A DNA stretch of 64,000 bases from Gammaproteobacteria bacterium (GCA_022824305.1 JAJEAD010000023.1:79919-143918); one strand, 5' to 3'; positions 25,324-37,306 are shown, counted from the stretch's first letter. Program-made: numbers and translations. The notes: generated by a model from the letters alone, not told the origin.

Positions 25324-26229
25324 TCATTCGCGCCTGGTCCAGAATCGCCGGTCCTGACTCTTGCGCAAAAAGGTGCGGATCACCGACATGAATGCGCCCT
25401 GCTTGTAGCGTCCTTTGGCGAGGTGACGAATCTGGCAGACACCCGGAAGGTCGAGCGGGGTTCCCCGGGTACCGAGCAGCCAGCGAAAAGCGGAGTCTTC
25501 GCGGGTTCTGTCAAATCCCTTTCCCGGGCTCTGGTAGACGCGGAGCGAATCGCAGTATCCGCAGGCACGGGCGATGTCACCGTGCACAATCTGGTAGGCA
25601 CCTTTCGCTCGACCATAGGGGCCGTGTCGAAGTGCGAACGCTTGTTGCGGAGCCGCGATCAGAGCTGGGCCCTCGCCGCCTTTGCGAAGGATGTCATCGT
25701 CTTCCGGCAACAACGCGGTGCCGAGCGTCGTCTCGGGGTAGACGAGCGCATCGTCGCGCCCCTGCAGGAGGTCGGCCAGGGTGTCGAGACACTTCTTCTG
25801 GAACACGATGTCCGCATCAGTGAACCAGATCCAGTCGGCCATGGTGCTCCTGGCGGCGAGGTTTCGGCCGATGGCACGGCGAAAGAGGTGCTCCTTTGGT
25901 AGTGCCCGCCAGTTCCAGGTGATGCCCGGCACCTTCATGTCGCCGAAGAAGCGCAGCACCTGCAGCGTCGACTCGTCTTCGGGGCAGTAGTACACCGTCA
26001 TCGTGATGTCCAGCCTGGGGCTGGGGTGGTGGACGAGGGAGCTGAGCTGGTAGGTCAGAAGGTGTCCGTAGCGCCAGCAGTGGCTCACGATCTCGAGGCG
26101 CAACCGGCCCCGACGCTTCGCCCTTGAGATCCTGGCGGGGTCGACATGGCGAAACCACGACACGGGCAGGAGCCCCTTCGCGGCAAGACGGTACAGCAAT
26201 ACCATCGTTAGCTCGCTGACCTCCGACAT
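25324..26229 (-). CDS. GT-A-type glycosyltransferase, family unassigned
   Basis: A 301-residue predicted glycosyltransferase. LEIVSHCWRYGHLLTYQLSS begins a nucleotide-sugar fold, and WIWFTDADIVFQ contains a D-x-D metal motif, followed by a DALVYPE segment and YQIVHGDIARACGY. Cysteines and aromatic residues are more frequent than in its neighbours. The ATG at 26229 gives MSEVSELT; an internal ATG 11 codons later is an alternative. It sits between the Uma2 gene and kdoO in the core locus and probably adds a core sugar. Donor and acceptor are unknown. Confidence 0.75.
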   Translation of the reverse strand: MSEVSELTMVLLYRLAAKGLLPVSWFRHVDPARISRAKRRGRLRLEIVSHCWRYGHLLTYQLSSLVHHPSPRLDITMTVYYCPEDESTLQVLRFFGDMKVPGITWNWRALPKEHLFRRAIGRNLAARSTMADWIWFTDADIVFQKKCLDTLADLLQGRDDALVYPETTLGTALLPEDDDILRKGGEGPALIAAPQQAFALRHGPYGRAKGAYQIVHGDIARACGYCDSLRVYQSPGKGFDRTREDSAFRWLLGTRGTPLDLPGVCQIRHLAKGRYKQGAFMSVIRTFLRKSQDRRFWTRRE

Positions 26230-26284
26230 GTCCGACTCCGGCGGCGCCTGTGGTGCACTGCGACCGCAGTCGCCCGCGACGGCT

Positions 26285-27031
26285 TCAGGATTCCCCGTGC
26301 TTCGGGCCTGCCGCAGCGCGCTCGACATCCCGGAGGCGGGCTTCGAGCTTCGCGACGCGCGCTTCCGCCGCCTGACGGGCAGCAACTTCCTCGCGCCGCG
26401 CAGCAGCTTCCTCGCGCCGTGCGGCGGCTTCTTCCCGGTAGGTGAGGAGATCCTGCCCGCTCTGCGGGTCGTGGAGCCGGAGCATGCGCTGCTCGGGCCG
26501 GTCTCTGAGCTCGAGTCCGAGCACCTCGCTGTACACCGCCATTCCTCCTCCCGGCAGCACCGCGACCGCCGGCAGCGGCCGGTACGCGCCCGCCTGCAAA
26601 CGGTAGCCCTGAAGCGGCGGCGTGAGGTACTCCCTCCTCGGGTCGTAGAGAAAGTACTCCCCGACCCCCAGCGCGGCATAGACCCCACGCTTTCGCCTCT
26701 CGTCGTCTCGCCGGGTGCTCGCCGACGTGATCTCGAGCACGAAGTCCGGCCCCTTGGGCTCCTTCCACAGCAGGTACGAGTCGCGCAGGTGGTTTGAAAC
26801 CCCCCGCACAACGAACACGTCCGGCGCCACCACCGCGCGGGGGTTGCCCTGCTCGTAGTACAGGAACGAGTTCGCGCTCACGTAAACATCCCCCCGACAG
26901 CATTTCTCGAAGTGCCACCTCAGGGCACTGAGCACGTACAGCATGCACGCGATGTGCAGGTCGGACTCACCCATGGGTTGGCCGTCGGAGCAGGGGTAGA
27001 CGACGGCGGGAGACACGACGGAACGGCTCAT
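26285..27031 (-). CDS. Uma2 family putative endonuclease (DUF820)
   Basis: A 248-residue Uma2-family protein with the PD-(D/E)XK nuclease fold. AVVAPDVFVVRG supplies the catalytic Asp and DFVLEITSAST the Glu-x-Thr motif; YFLYDPRREYLTPPLQGYRL is typical of the family. The C-terminal 55 residues form a charged coiled coil with a repeated EEAAARR heptad. Uma2 proteins are common but their biology is unclear; several are found near mobile or variable loci. It lies 55 bases ahead of the glycosyltransferase gene, and whether it shares the transcript is not certain. Confidence 0.82.
   Translation of the reverse strand: MSRSVVSPAVVYPCSDGQPMGESDLHIACMLYVLSALRWHFEKCCRGDVYVSANSFLYYEQGNPRAVVAPDVFVVRGVSNHLRDSYLLWKEPKGPDFVLEITSASTRRDDERRKRGVYAALGVGEYFLYDPRREYLTPPLQGYRLQAGAYRPLPAVAVLPGGGMAVYSEVLGLELRDRPEQRMLRLHDPQSGQDLLTYREEAAARREEAAARREEVAARQAAEARVAKLEARLRDVERAAAGPKHGES
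26380..26440. repeat. 21-bp tandem repeat in the Uma2 gene
   Basis: Two nearly identical 21-bp units (26380-26400 and 26401-26421, two differences) and a degraded third encode the heptads EEAAARR, EEAAARR and EEVAARQ on the minus strand. They lengthen a coiled coil and could vary in number. Confidence 0.65.
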
Positions 27032-27424
27032 CGGCAGGCCCTCCGAGGCGAGACGGGAGTGTCATGCGGCGAGTGGCCCCGATGACGGTAGCATGGTCGC
27101 CCCCGCGCCCCAAGTCGGGAGGAGAAAGAGGGCGGGAGGACTCCGCTTCCGGTCCATCGGCGTCGCGCATTCCAGAGCGCTCGGCAGGACAGCTTCCCAC
27201 GCCTCGGCGGGTGCGGAAATGGACTACTCGCCCGCACCGGCATCAACGCGCGCCTACGGGCGTAAGCAGCCGTCGAGGTGTCCGTCCCGACGCGACACGC
27301 GGTGCATCGCTTGCACCGATACCCCGCAGCCCCGGGCCGCATCGGCGGAGCCCTTCGGAGCCCGCAACGGGTGCAATCTACCCGGACCTACCGCCCCTCG
27401 ACCCCTTCGGTACGCAGTGCTTCA
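27032..27424. other. 393-base intergenic region, no gene recognised
   Basis: The gap between the divergent Uma2 and glycerate kinase genes. No tRNA, conserved ORF or strong hairpin was recognised. It presumably holds promoters for both directions, but no convincing -35/-10 pair stood out in the GC-rich sequence. Confidence 0.5.
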
Positions 27425-28400
27425 ATGCCGCGCATGAACGCACCCATCACGTGGCCTCGCGCACAGCGATTCCTCTCCGAAGCAAAGCTCGAGCGAGGGG
27501 AGCATGCGTGCCGGTCTTCGTTCCTCCATATCTGCGAGGAGATGGCGATCGATGCCGATCTCGAGCCGTGGCTCCGGGCGATGTACCTGCCTCTGGCCGC
27601 CTGGCTCGAACACGCCAGGGTCATGGCCGGCCGCCCGATCGTGGTCGGGTTGACCGGTGGCCAGGGCTCCGGAAAGTCGACGGTCTGCGCCCTGCTCCAG
27701 GCGGTGCTGCGCGAAGGCTTCGGCGCCCGGGCCGCGGTGTTGTCGGTGGACGACCTCTACCTCACTCACGCCGAGCGTCAGTGCCTCGGCCGCGAGGTGC
27801 ATCCCCTCTTCGCGACCCGCGGACCGCCCGGCACCCACGACCCCGCGCTCGGGCTCGCGACAATCGGGCGTCTGCTCGCCCAGGGTCCGGGGCAACGCAC
27901 TGCGCTGCCCTCCTTCGACAAGGCGATCGACGACCGGCGCCCGCGCACCGACTGGCCGGTGCACGAGGGAAGAACCGACTACGTGCTCTTCGAGGGCTGG
28001 TGCGTCGGGGCCCGCCCGCAGTCCGAGACGGCGCTCGCGCGGCCGGTCAATGCGCTGGAGCGCAAGGAGGACCCCGACGGCCAATGGCGTGGCGCGGTGA
28101 ACGCCGCCCTCGACGGGTCTTACCGCGCCCTCTTCGACCGGATCGACGTCCAGATCATGCTGCGCGTCGCGGGCATGGAACAAGTGCGGGAATGGCGGCG
28201 CCTGCAGGAGAAGAAGCTCAAGGCCCGCGTCGCGCGGGAAGGCACCGGCGGCGTGCCGTCACGGGTGATGAGCGATGCGGAACTCCTGCGCTTCGTCGCG
28301 CACTACGAGCGCATCACGCGTCATCTCCTCGACGAGATGCCCGGGCGTGCCGACATCGTCTTCGACATCGACGATCGACACCAGCCCGCGGCGGTGCGCA

Positions 28401-28426
<26 letters not shown>
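27425..28426 (+). CDS. D-glycerate 3-kinase-like P-loop kinase
   Basis: A 333-residue P-loop kinase resembling D-glycerate 3-kinases (GLYK-like). Walker A is GLTGGQGSGKST; LSVDDLYLTHAERQCLG, RGPPGTHDPALGLATI, LPSFDKAIDDRRP and VLFEGWCVGARPQ follow in the order seen in bacterial members. The enzyme would make 3-phosphoglycerate from D-glycerate. ATG 27425 and ATG 27434 are both plausible, without a clear ribosome site. Its 3' end overlaps that of kdsC by 26 bases in convergent orientation. Confidence 0.8.
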
Positions 28427-30782
<2,356 letters not shown>

Positions 30783-30937
30783 CGCCGTCCCGCCCTGCCG
30801 CGAGAGGTCGCGTCCCGCATGGCGCCCGAATCGTGCATCCTGGCGATTATGCGGGTGTTCGAAGCGCTTTCCACCTTCGGGGGGTGCAGGAGGGCCCGAC
30901 AACCCCTGGCCGGCTCGCCATCGGGACACGCTCCGGA

Positions 30938-30960
30938 GCCCGCGGCCGGATGCCGCGGGC
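30938..30960 (-). terminator. Strong hairpin after the peptide-binding protein gene
   Basis: Perfect 8-bp GC stem GCCCGCGG/CCGCGGGC with a 7-base loop, 24-46 bases past the stop of the substrate-binding protein gene on the minus strand. No T tract follows, so the call rests on stem strength and position. Confidence 0.45.
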
Positions 30961-30983
30961 GCTCGTCGTCAGGCAGGAACGGC

Positions 30984-32609
30984 TCAGGCCTCCAGCCAGA
31001 TGAACTCCGGCCACTCGCAGCCGCCGAGCATGGCGAGCGGAACGCGGGGCATGCCCTTCACGCTGTCGGAAATGGCATCGATGTAGTTCAGGTGCACGGG
31101 TAGCGCGGTGCCTGCCTCGGCCCGGATCAGGCCCTGCATCTCGCAGAACATGTCCTCCCGCCGGCCGGGATCGGTCTCCGCGCGCACCTGTTCGAGCAGG
31201 ACCCCCATGCGCTCGTTCTTCCACTGCGACTCGTTCCAGGGCGCGTGCGGCGCGTAGGCGAGCTCCATCATGACGTACGCCGTGGGACGCATGTTCCAGT
31301 TGGAGAGGTGCATCGGCGTGTTCATCCAGATGTTCCCCCAGTAGCCGTCGTGGGGCACTTTCTTCACGTCGACGCTGAGACCGGCCTTCCTCGCTTCCGA
31401 CTGGAAGAGGAGGGCGAACTCCATGCCGTTCGGGATGCCCTCGCTCGCCATCAGCTCGACCTCCGAGATCCCGGACTTGTTCACGTGGAACTTCGCCCGA
31501 TCGATGTCGAGCTCGGTCTGTTCCAGAGACTCGCAGTGGTCGGCGTAGGCCTCACCGATGGGGTGGTCGTTGCCGTAGGCGCCGTGCCCCTTGAACACCG
31601 AGCGCACCAGGCGCTTGCGGTTCTGGAGCAGCTTCACCGCCTGCACGAGGTCCGGATTGTTGCCGGGATGGCGGTCCAGCATCATCACGATGTCGACGTA
31701 CTGGCCGGACTTCGTCGAGAAGATGCTCACCCCTTCCGCATCGTCGATCTGCTTGAATGCCTTGGTGTCGATGGTCGAGGCGAGCTCGACCTCACCGGAG
31801 GCTACCGCGTTGACGCGGGCCACCGGGTCGGTGATGGCGAAGAGCTCGAGCTCGTCGAGCCAGGGGCCTTCGCGCCAGTAGTTCGGGTTGCGCTTCCCGA
31901 TCGAGCGCACCCCGGGGCTGAACTCCTCGCAGGTGTAGGGGCCGGTGCCGATGACCTTGTTGAAGTAGCCCGGGATATCGTCGCAGCCGTCCTGCACGAT
32001 CTTGAAGTGGAATGTGGCGAGCGTCGGCAGCAGGTCCGAGTTGGGTGAGCTCAGGCTCGCCTTGACGGTGTGCTGGTCGATCTTCTTCCACTCGCTCACC
32101 ATCGCGACCAGGGTCTTCGCCTTGGAGATCGACTCGTCGCCCATGTGGCGGTTCATGGTGTAGACGACGTCGTCGGCCGTGAAGTCCTTGCCGTCGTGCC
32201 AAGTGACGCCCTTGCGCAGGTGGAACACGAACTCCGTGGCGTTGGAGTTGACCTCCCAGCTCTCCGCCAGCTCCGGCCGCACGCTCAGGTCGTCGTTGAA
32301 CTGGACCAGGTTGTTCAGGTGGGTGCGGCCCCTCGTGTAGGCGATGCCGTCGGTGAAAAGCTGCGGGTCGAGGGTGTCGGTCGGCCCGTGGCCTGAAGAC
32401 GCGAATCGCACCCGCCCGCCCCGCTTCGGGGTCTCGGCCCGCACGTCGCGCGAGCCGGTCACGATCGCGGTCGCGGTGCCGAGCGCGAGGCCCGTTGCCA
32501 TGAGCCCCTGCAGGAACTGGCGGCGGCTCAAGCCCCCGCTCTCGTACTGCGCCTTCATGCGCCTCACTTCGGAGGCCTGGTAGCCCTCTTTGTGGTCGAA
32601 GCCGTTCAT
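30984..32609 (-). CDS. Peptide/nickel-type ABC transporter substrate-binding protein (Tat-exported)
   Basis: A 541-residue periplasmic binding protein of family 5 (DppA/OppA). LSRRQFLQGLMATGLALGT is a Tat signal with the SRRxFL box; the mature part has TLDPQLFTDG, the LRKGVTWHDGKDFTADDVVYTMNR motif and GTGPYTCEEFSPG. Tat export implies folding before secretion. The ATG at 32609 has GGAGG shortly upstream. It is the last gene of a minus-strand set dppB-dppC-ATPase-binding protein, separated from the ATPase gene by 230 bases that contain a hairpin. The ligand (peptide, opine, glycoside or metal complex) is unknown. Confidence 0.9.
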   Translation of the reverse strand: MNGFDHKEGYQASEVRRMKAQYESGGLSRRQFLQGLMATGLALGTATAIVTGSRDVRAETPKRGGRVRFASSGHGPTDTLDPQLFTDGIAYTRGRTHLNNLVQFNDDLSVRPELAESWEVNSNATEFVFHLRKGVTWHDGKDFTADDVVYTMNRHMGDESISKAKTLVAMVSEWKKIDQHTVKASLSSPNSDLLPTLATFHFKIVQDGCDDIPGYFNKVIGTGPYTCEEFSPGVRSIGKRNPNYWREGPWLDELELFAITDPVARVNAVASGEVELASTIDTKAFKQIDDAEGVSIFSTKSGQYVDIVMMLDRHPGNNPDLVQAVKLLQNRKRLVRSVFKGHGAYGNDHPIGEAYADHCESLEQTELDIDRAKFHVNKSGISEVELMASEGIPNGMEFALLFQSEARKAGLSVDVKKVPHDGYWGNIWMNTPMHLSNWNMRPTAYVMMELAYAPHAPWNESQWKNERMGVLLEQVRAETDPGRREDMFCEMQGLIRAEAGTALPVHLNYIDAISDSVKGMPRVPLAMLGGCEWPEFIWLEA

Positions 32610-32783
32610 TGTCTTCCTCCAGGTTTCAAGTATTGTCCGACAGTCCGGATGAGCTTCCCGCCGGCCCGATCCGGCGCGCGGCACGAACCTGCTGCGCACG
32701 AATCAGCCTGCGCTCCGCCTCCATGAGCCTTGATGGGCACCGGCCGATTGTCTCGCCGGGCGCTCCGGCAATGCAAACCGCGC

Positions 32784-32804
32784 CCTGCCCGGAGCGCGGG
32801 CAGG
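32784..32804 (-). terminator. Hairpin between ABC ATPase and binding-protein genes
   Basis: Perfect 8-bp stem CCTGCCCG/CGGGCAGG with a 5-base loop lies in the 230-base gap after the ATPase stop. The minus strand then continues GGTTTGC. It may end or trim the upstream message so that the binding protein is made at a different level. Confidence 0.45.
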
Positions 32805-32839
32805 CCCGCCGCCGGACGCGCCCGGGCTCCGCGAAGTGC

Positions 32840-34663
32840 TCAGTTGTGCGAGAACCTGACCAGCTCCTCGATCTCCCGATGGCACTCGATGAAGTGCCGC
32901 TCCGCGATGCGGCGCTCGGGCGCGGTGTGCTCGTTGCAGGTGCCGGGGACCGCGAGCGGGCAGCGGTCATAGTAGGGGCAGCCGACCTCGGTGATCTGCA
33001 CCACGCGGTCGATGCCCGCCTGCGCGGTGCTGGTCGCGAGCATCTCCTCCATCCACCCCACGCGGAGCTCCGGCACCGAGGAGATCAGCAGGCGCGTGTA
33101 GGGATGGAAAGGCGGCGATAGCACCTCGTCCACCGGCCCCTTCTCGACCACCCGGCCCGCGTAGAGCACCACGATCTCGTCCGCGAAGGAAGCAACGGTG
33201 GAGAGATCGTGGCTGATGAACACGAAGGAAACCCCGGTGCGATCCTTGAGGCTGCGCAGCAACTGAATGACGTTCGCCCCGACGATGGTGTCGAGCGCGG
33301 AGGTCACCTCGTCGCAGAGCAGCACCTCGGGGTCGGCGGCGAGCGCGCGCGCGAGGTTCACCCTCTGCTTCTGGCCGCCCGAGAGCTCCTCGGGGTAGCG
33401 GCCCGCGAACTCGTAGGGGAGCTCGACCATGTCCAGCAGATCGAGGACGCGCTTGCGCTTCGCCTCGCCCTTGAGTCCGAGGTAGAACTCGATGGGGCGG
33501 CCGATGATCTCGTCGATTCGCTGCTTGGGGTTGAGGGCGGTGTCCGCCATCTGGAACACGAACTGCACCTTGCGCAGCTCGTCTCGCTCGCGCTCGGGCA
33601 CGGAGGCGGCGAGCCGGCTCCCGTCGAGAAGCACGTCGCCCGCGAAGGCCGGAGTCAGCCCCGCCATCACCCGCGCGAGCGTCGACTTGCCGCAGCCCGA
33701 TTCGCCGATCACCCCCACCACCTGGCCGCGCTCGATGCTGACGTCGATGTCGAAGAGCACCTTCATCGCCACGCTGCCGTCGAGCTTGCGGCCGTAGCCG
33801 GCGTTCACCTTGCGGGTCTCCAGAGCGGGGGAGTCACGCAGGTGCTCCTCGCTCGCGGCATCACCCTGCCCGGCCGCGGGCGGCGGACGCACCGCGGCCA
33901 TCAGGCGGCGGGTGTAGTCGTGGGTGGGACGGCTGATCACGTCGTCCGCGGTCCCCATCTCCTGGACCTCGCCCGCGTAGAGCACCACGATGTGGTCGGC
34001 GATCTGGGCCACCACCGAGAGGTCGTGGGTGACGTAGATGGCGGCCGACCCCTCCTCCTTGATCACTCGCTTGAAGGCCTTGAGCACCTCGATCTGGGTG
34101 GTGACGTCGAGCGCGGTGGTCGGTTCGTCGAGCACGAGGAGGTCCGGCTTGCCGCAGAGCGCCATCGCCGCCATCAGGCGCTGGAGCTGGCCGCCCGACA
34201 CCTGGTGGGGATAGCGACGGCCCAGGCGATCGGGGTCCGGCAGCTCCAGGGTGCGGTAGAGCTCCTCGGCGCGCCGGTTGGCCTCCTCCTGGTTGAGGAT
34301 GCCGTGCAGCACCGCGGACTCCGTCACCTGCTCCCCGATGGTGAGCGCGGGGTTGAAGGTGGCGGCGGCGCTCTGGGCGAGGTAGGCGACCTTCCGGCCT
34401 CGCATGTCGCGGCGCTCCAGCGAAGGCATGGTGATCACGTCTCGCCCGTCCAGGCGCACCTCGCCCCCCGCGAACTCCAGTCCCGGCTTGGTGTAGCCGA
34501 GGGAGGAGAGCGCGATCGTGGTCTTGCCGGAGCCCGACTCCCCGATGAGGGCCATCACCTCGCCGCGTTGCACCTCGAAGCTGACGCCCTTGACGATGGG
34601 CAGGACCTCGCCCTGCTCGCTGCGGGCCTCGATATGCAGGTCGTCGACCTCGAGCAGCGCCAT
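32840..34663 (-). CDS. Fused dual ABC transporter ATPase (DppD-DppF type)
   Basis: A 607-residue protein with two complete ABC ATPase units in tandem, the equivalents of DppD and DppF. The first has GESGSGKTT, SGGQLQR and LLVLDEPTTALD; the second has GESGCGKST, SGGQKQR and LLCDEVTSALD. The C-terminal CPYYDRCPLAVPGTC is the cysteine motif found at the end of oligopeptide ATPases, where it is linked to a [4Fe-4S] cluster. The ATG at 34663 overlaps the dppC stop (ATGA). It powers the importer encoded by the neighbouring permease genes. Confidence 0.93.
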   Translation of the reverse strand: MALLEVDDLHIEARSEQGEVLPIVKGVSFEVQRGEVMALIGESGSGKTTIALSSLGYTKPGLEFAGGEVRLDGRDVITMPSLERRDMRGRKVAYLAQSAAATFNPALTIGEQVTESAVLHGILNQEEANRRAEELYRTLELPDPDRLGRRYPHQVSGGQLQRLMAAMALCGKPDLLVLDEPTTALDVTTQIEVLKAFKRVIKEEGSAAIYVTHDLSVVAQIADHIVVLYAGEVQEMGTADDVISRPTHDYTRRLMAAVRPPPAAGQGDAASEEHLRDSPALETRKVNAGYGRKLDGSVAMKVLFDIDVSIERGQVVGVIGESGCGKSTLARVMAGLTPAFAGDVLLDGSRLAASVPERERDELRKVQFVFQMADTALNPKQRIDEIIGRPIEFYLGLKGEAKRKRVLDLLDMVELPYEFAGRYPEELSGGQKQRVNLARALAADPEVLLCDEVTSALDTIVGANVIQLLRSLKDRTGVSFVFISHDLSTVASFADEIVVLYAGRVVEKGPVDEVLSPPFHPYTRLLISSVPELRVGWMEEMLATSTAQAGIDRVVQITEVGCPYYDRCPLAVPGTCNEHTAPERRIAERHFIECHREIEELVRFSHN

Positions 34664-35604
34664 CACAGCATCCTCTTGGCGAGGCGGCCGCCCGCGTGCG
34701 CCGACACGTCGTCGACGATGAGATTGATGGAGATGGTGAGGGTCGCGATCGCGATGGCCGGCGCGATGGGCGAGAGCGATCCGTAGACCAGCCCCTGCAG
34801 GTTCTCCTTCACCATCGAGCCCCAGTCCGAGTCGGGCGGCTGCACCCCCAGACCGAGGAAGCTCAGGCTGGAGATGAACAGGATGATGAACACCAGGCGC
34901 AGCCCGAAGTCGGTGGCGAGCGGCATCGCGATGTTCGGCAGGATCTCGCGGCGGATGATCCACCACAGCCCCTCGCCGCGGGCCCGCGCGGACTCCACGA
35001 AGTCGCTCACCATCACGTCGAGGGCGAGCGCGCGGGAGATGCGGAATACGGTGGTGGCGTAGATACAGCCCGCGGTCACGATGAGGATGGGGATGGTGCT
35101 TCCGACCGCCGCGATGATCACCAGCCCCATCATGATGTGGGGAATGGAGATGAAGGCGTCGTTGACCCGGCTCAGGCCCATGTCGAGCTTCGAGCCCCCC
35201 ACCGCGGCGGCGATCCCGAAAATGACCCCGATGATGTAGGCGAGCACCGTTGCGGCGAAGGACACGCCGATGGTCGTGCGCGCCCCGTAGATGATGCGCG
35301 AGAGCACGTCGCGGCCGAGGTAGTCGGTGCCCAGCACGTGGAAGCTGCACATGCCCTCCTCCCACTCCGAGCAGTACTCGCCGGAGGGCGTGAAGCTGTC
35401 GTCGGCGATGAGGTCCGCCTCGTGGTAGGGCGAGATCCAGGGTCCGATCACCACGATCACCAGCCAGAAACAGACAATGCTGATCGCGACCTTGCCCACG
35501 GGAGTGAACTTGAGCTTGCGCTTGGGTGGCGCGTCGGGCAGCTCCTCGAATTGCGTACCGACGACGGTACCCGGAGCGGCGACTTTGGCTACTGATTCGG
35601 TCAT
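34663..35604 (-). CDS. ABC transporter permease, DppC type
   Basis: A 313-residue inner-membrane permease of the DppC/OppC family. After a cytoplasmic N-terminus, membrane span 1 (ISIVCFWLVIVVIGPWISP) is followed by the typical LGTDYLGRDVLSRIIYGART loop and five further spans. The EAA loop reads ARARGEGLWWIIRREILPN, the contact site for the ATPase. It starts 12 bases after dppB ends and overlaps the ATPase start. It pairs with the DppB-type permease upstream. Confidence 0.93.
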   Translation of the reverse strand: MTESVAKVAAPGTVVGTQFEELPDAPPKRKLKFTPVGKVAISIVCFWLVIVVIGPWISPYHEADLIADDSFTPSGEYCSEWEEGMCSFHVLGTDYLGRDVLSRIIYGARTTIGVSFAATVLAYIIGVIFGIAAAVGGSKLDMGLSRVNDAFISIPHIMMGLVIIAAVGSTIPILIVTAGCIYATTVFRISRALALDVMVSDFVESARARGEGLWWIIRREILPNIAMPLATDFGLRLVFIILFISSLSFLGLGVQPPDSDWGSMVKENLQGLVYGSLSPIAPAIAIATLTISINLIVDDVSAHAGGRLAKRML

Positions 35605-35616
35605 GGTTCCGCTCCC

Positions 35617-36588
35617 CTACTTGGGATGCCGCAGGCGCGGGTTGGATACGATCGATGCAATGTCCGAGATGAGGATGAGCACCACGTAGGTCGCGCAGAA
35701 GATCATCCCGCAGGCCTGCACCAGGGGCATGTCGCGCACCTGCACCCCGTCCACCATGAGCTTGGCGAGGCCGGGGAAGGCGAAGATGACCTCCACTATC
35801 ACCACCCCGCTCACCAGGTAGGCGAGGTTGAGCGCGATGATGTTCACGATGGGGCCGATCGCGTTGAAGAGGGCGTGGCGCAGGATGATGCGCCGCCGGG
35901 GGACCCCCTTGAGGATCGCCATCTCGATGTAGGGCGAGCTCATCACGTTCAGCACCGCGGCCCGGGTCATGCGCGACATCTGCGCGAGCAGCACGAAGCA
36001 CAGGGTGAGAATCGGCAGGGACAGCGAGCGCAGCATGTCCCACACCGACTCGAAATCGGTCATCGTGGCGATCGAGGGCAGCCACTGGAGCTGAACCGCC
36101 AGGATCAGCACCAGCATGGTGGCGATGAAGAACTCCGGCACCGCCACCAGGCACAGCGTCGTGAAGGTGACGGTGCGATCGTACAGACTGGTCGGGAACA
36201 TCGCGGCGAGCAGGCCGAGGGTGACCGAGAGGGGCACCGAGATCGCGGCCACGATGGAAGAGAGCAGGAGGGTGTTCTGGAGCCGCGCGCCGATCAGCAC
36301 CTCGATGGTGGCGCCGCCGCCGCCGGTGCCGGAGTGGCCGGCGAGCGAGAGGCCGAGGTCGAAGGTCGCCATGTCCCCCAGCCACTCCAGGTAGCGCAGG
36401 GCCGCCGGCTTGTCGAGCCCGAGCTTTCCGCGCAATGCCGCGAGCGACTCCGGGGTCGCCTCCTGCCCGAGCATGATCTCCGCCACGTCGCCCGGCAGGA
36501 TCTCGGTTCCCGCAAACATCAGGAGCGAGACGACCCACAGCGTTACCACGCCGATGCCGAGCCGGCGCATGATCATGCGAAACATCAT
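35617..36588 (-). CDS. ABC transporter permease, DppB type
   Basis: A 323-residue permease of the DppB/OppB family. It begins with a short basic N-terminus and first span (GIGVVTLWVVSLLMFAGTEI), then the EILPGDVAEIMLGQEATPES loop and five more spans; the EAA loop is KGVPRRRIILRHALFNAI. ATG 36588 sits seven bases from a GGAGG (36596-36600); ATGs at 36585 and 36594 are alternatives. It is the first gene of the importer set. A Gly-rich insert (GHSGTGGGGATIE) lies in the first periplasmic loop. Confidence 0.92.
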   Translation of the reverse strand: MMFRMIMRRLGIGVVTLWVVSLLMFAGTEILPGDVAEIMLGQEATPESLAALRGKLGLDKPAALRYLEWLGDMATFDLGLSLAGHSGTGGGGATIEVLIGARLQNTLLLSSIVAAISVPLSVTLGLLAAMFPTSLYDRTVTFTTLCLVAVPEFFIATMLVLILAVQLQWLPSIATMTDFESVWDMLRSLSLPILTLCFVLLAQMSRMTRAAVLNVMSSPYIEMAILKGVPRRRIILRHALFNAIGPIVNIIALNLAYLVSGVVIVEVIFAFPGLAKLMVDGVQVRDMPLVQACGMIFCATYVVLILISDIASIVSNPRLRHPK

Positions 36589-36925
36589 GGGCATCCCTCC
36601 TTGCCCCGGGGTGTTCTTTTGATCCGGAAGGTCGTCAGGCATCGAGTCCGCGCCGGAATCTGTTCCGCCGCGGCCGCAAGACCGTCCGGGCCGTGATCGG
36701 GGGCTGAACGAGCGATGTTAGCATCCGACGCGTGAGCCGTGGGCTCCGGCCATGCCGAAGGAGTCCGGAGGCCCGCCCGACCGTCAGGCAGGGGGCGCAC
36801 CGGGAGGGCCGGGATCGGCGCCCCGCCGCGGGAGCTCGCCGAGGCGGGCGCGGCCGGGCCGGCGCGCCGCCCGGCGTCGTCGCCGATGGTAAGGAACGCG
36901 GCGCCGCGTACGGAGGCAGCGCCGA
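36589..36925. other. 337-base intergenic region upstream of the dpp-type genes
   Basis: Very GC-rich gap between the VOC gene at 36926 and dppB. It must contain the importer's promoter, perhaps with TAACAT near 36716-36721 on the minus strand as -10, but no good -35 is visible. No small gene is supported. Confidence 0.4.
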
Positions 36926-37306
36926 TCAGCGCTTTGGCGTTCCGTACAGGTAGCGGGTGTTCACCTCGGTCTCGTTGCCGTCGGGATCGATCATGAAGAG
37001 GGCGCGCCCTTCGCCGCGCTCCCCGTAGGGACCGCGCGTGAACCAGGTGCCGCCCTCGAGCCGGCCGAGGACTTCGTCGAAGGTCTCCTCGGTGACCGTG
37101 AACGCGTAGTGCAGGGGCCCGCCGCCGCGATGGCGGCCGGTGTGGTTGCGGATCTGAAGCACCACGTGGCCGCGCTCGGTCTGGAGGTAGGTCCGCTCCG
37201 CGTCCTGCTTGTCGACGGGGATGCCGAGCACCCCGTGGTAGAAGTCGAGCGCCTTCTGCATGTCCTCGACCTGCAGGAAGATCTCTTCGATTCCGATGAA
37301 ACTCAT
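36926..37306 (-). CDS. Glyoxalase/bleomycin-resistance (VOC) family protein
   Basis: A 126-residue VOC protein with two beta-alpha-beta-beta-beta modules: IEEIFLQVEDMQKALDFYHGVLGI and, in the second half, LHYAFTVTEETFDEVLGRL and LFMIDPDGNETEV. The Glu of GNETEV and an early His are in the usual metal-ligand positions. It could be a lyase, isomerase or dioxygenase. It stands alone between the dpp-type operon and the PLP enzyme gene, all on the minus strand. Confidence 0.85.
   Translation of the reverse strand: MSFIGIEEIFLQVEDMQKALDFYHGVLGIPVDKQDAERTYLQTERGHVVLQIRNHTGRHRGGGPLHYAFTVTEETFDEVLGRLEGGTWFTRGPYGERGEGRALFMIDPDGNETEVNTRYLYGTPKR

Noticed and set aside
24334..25902. Plus-strand open frame opposite kdoO and the glycosyltransferase
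   Set aside because: No domain is recognisable, whereas the minus strand shows complete KdoO and GT-A motifs.
34664..36538. Upstream extension of the fused ABC ATPase frame to over 1,200 codons
   Set aside because: The extension overlaps dppC and dppB in another frame and has low-complexity composition. The ATG at 34663 gives a complete ATPase and an ATGA overlap with dppC.
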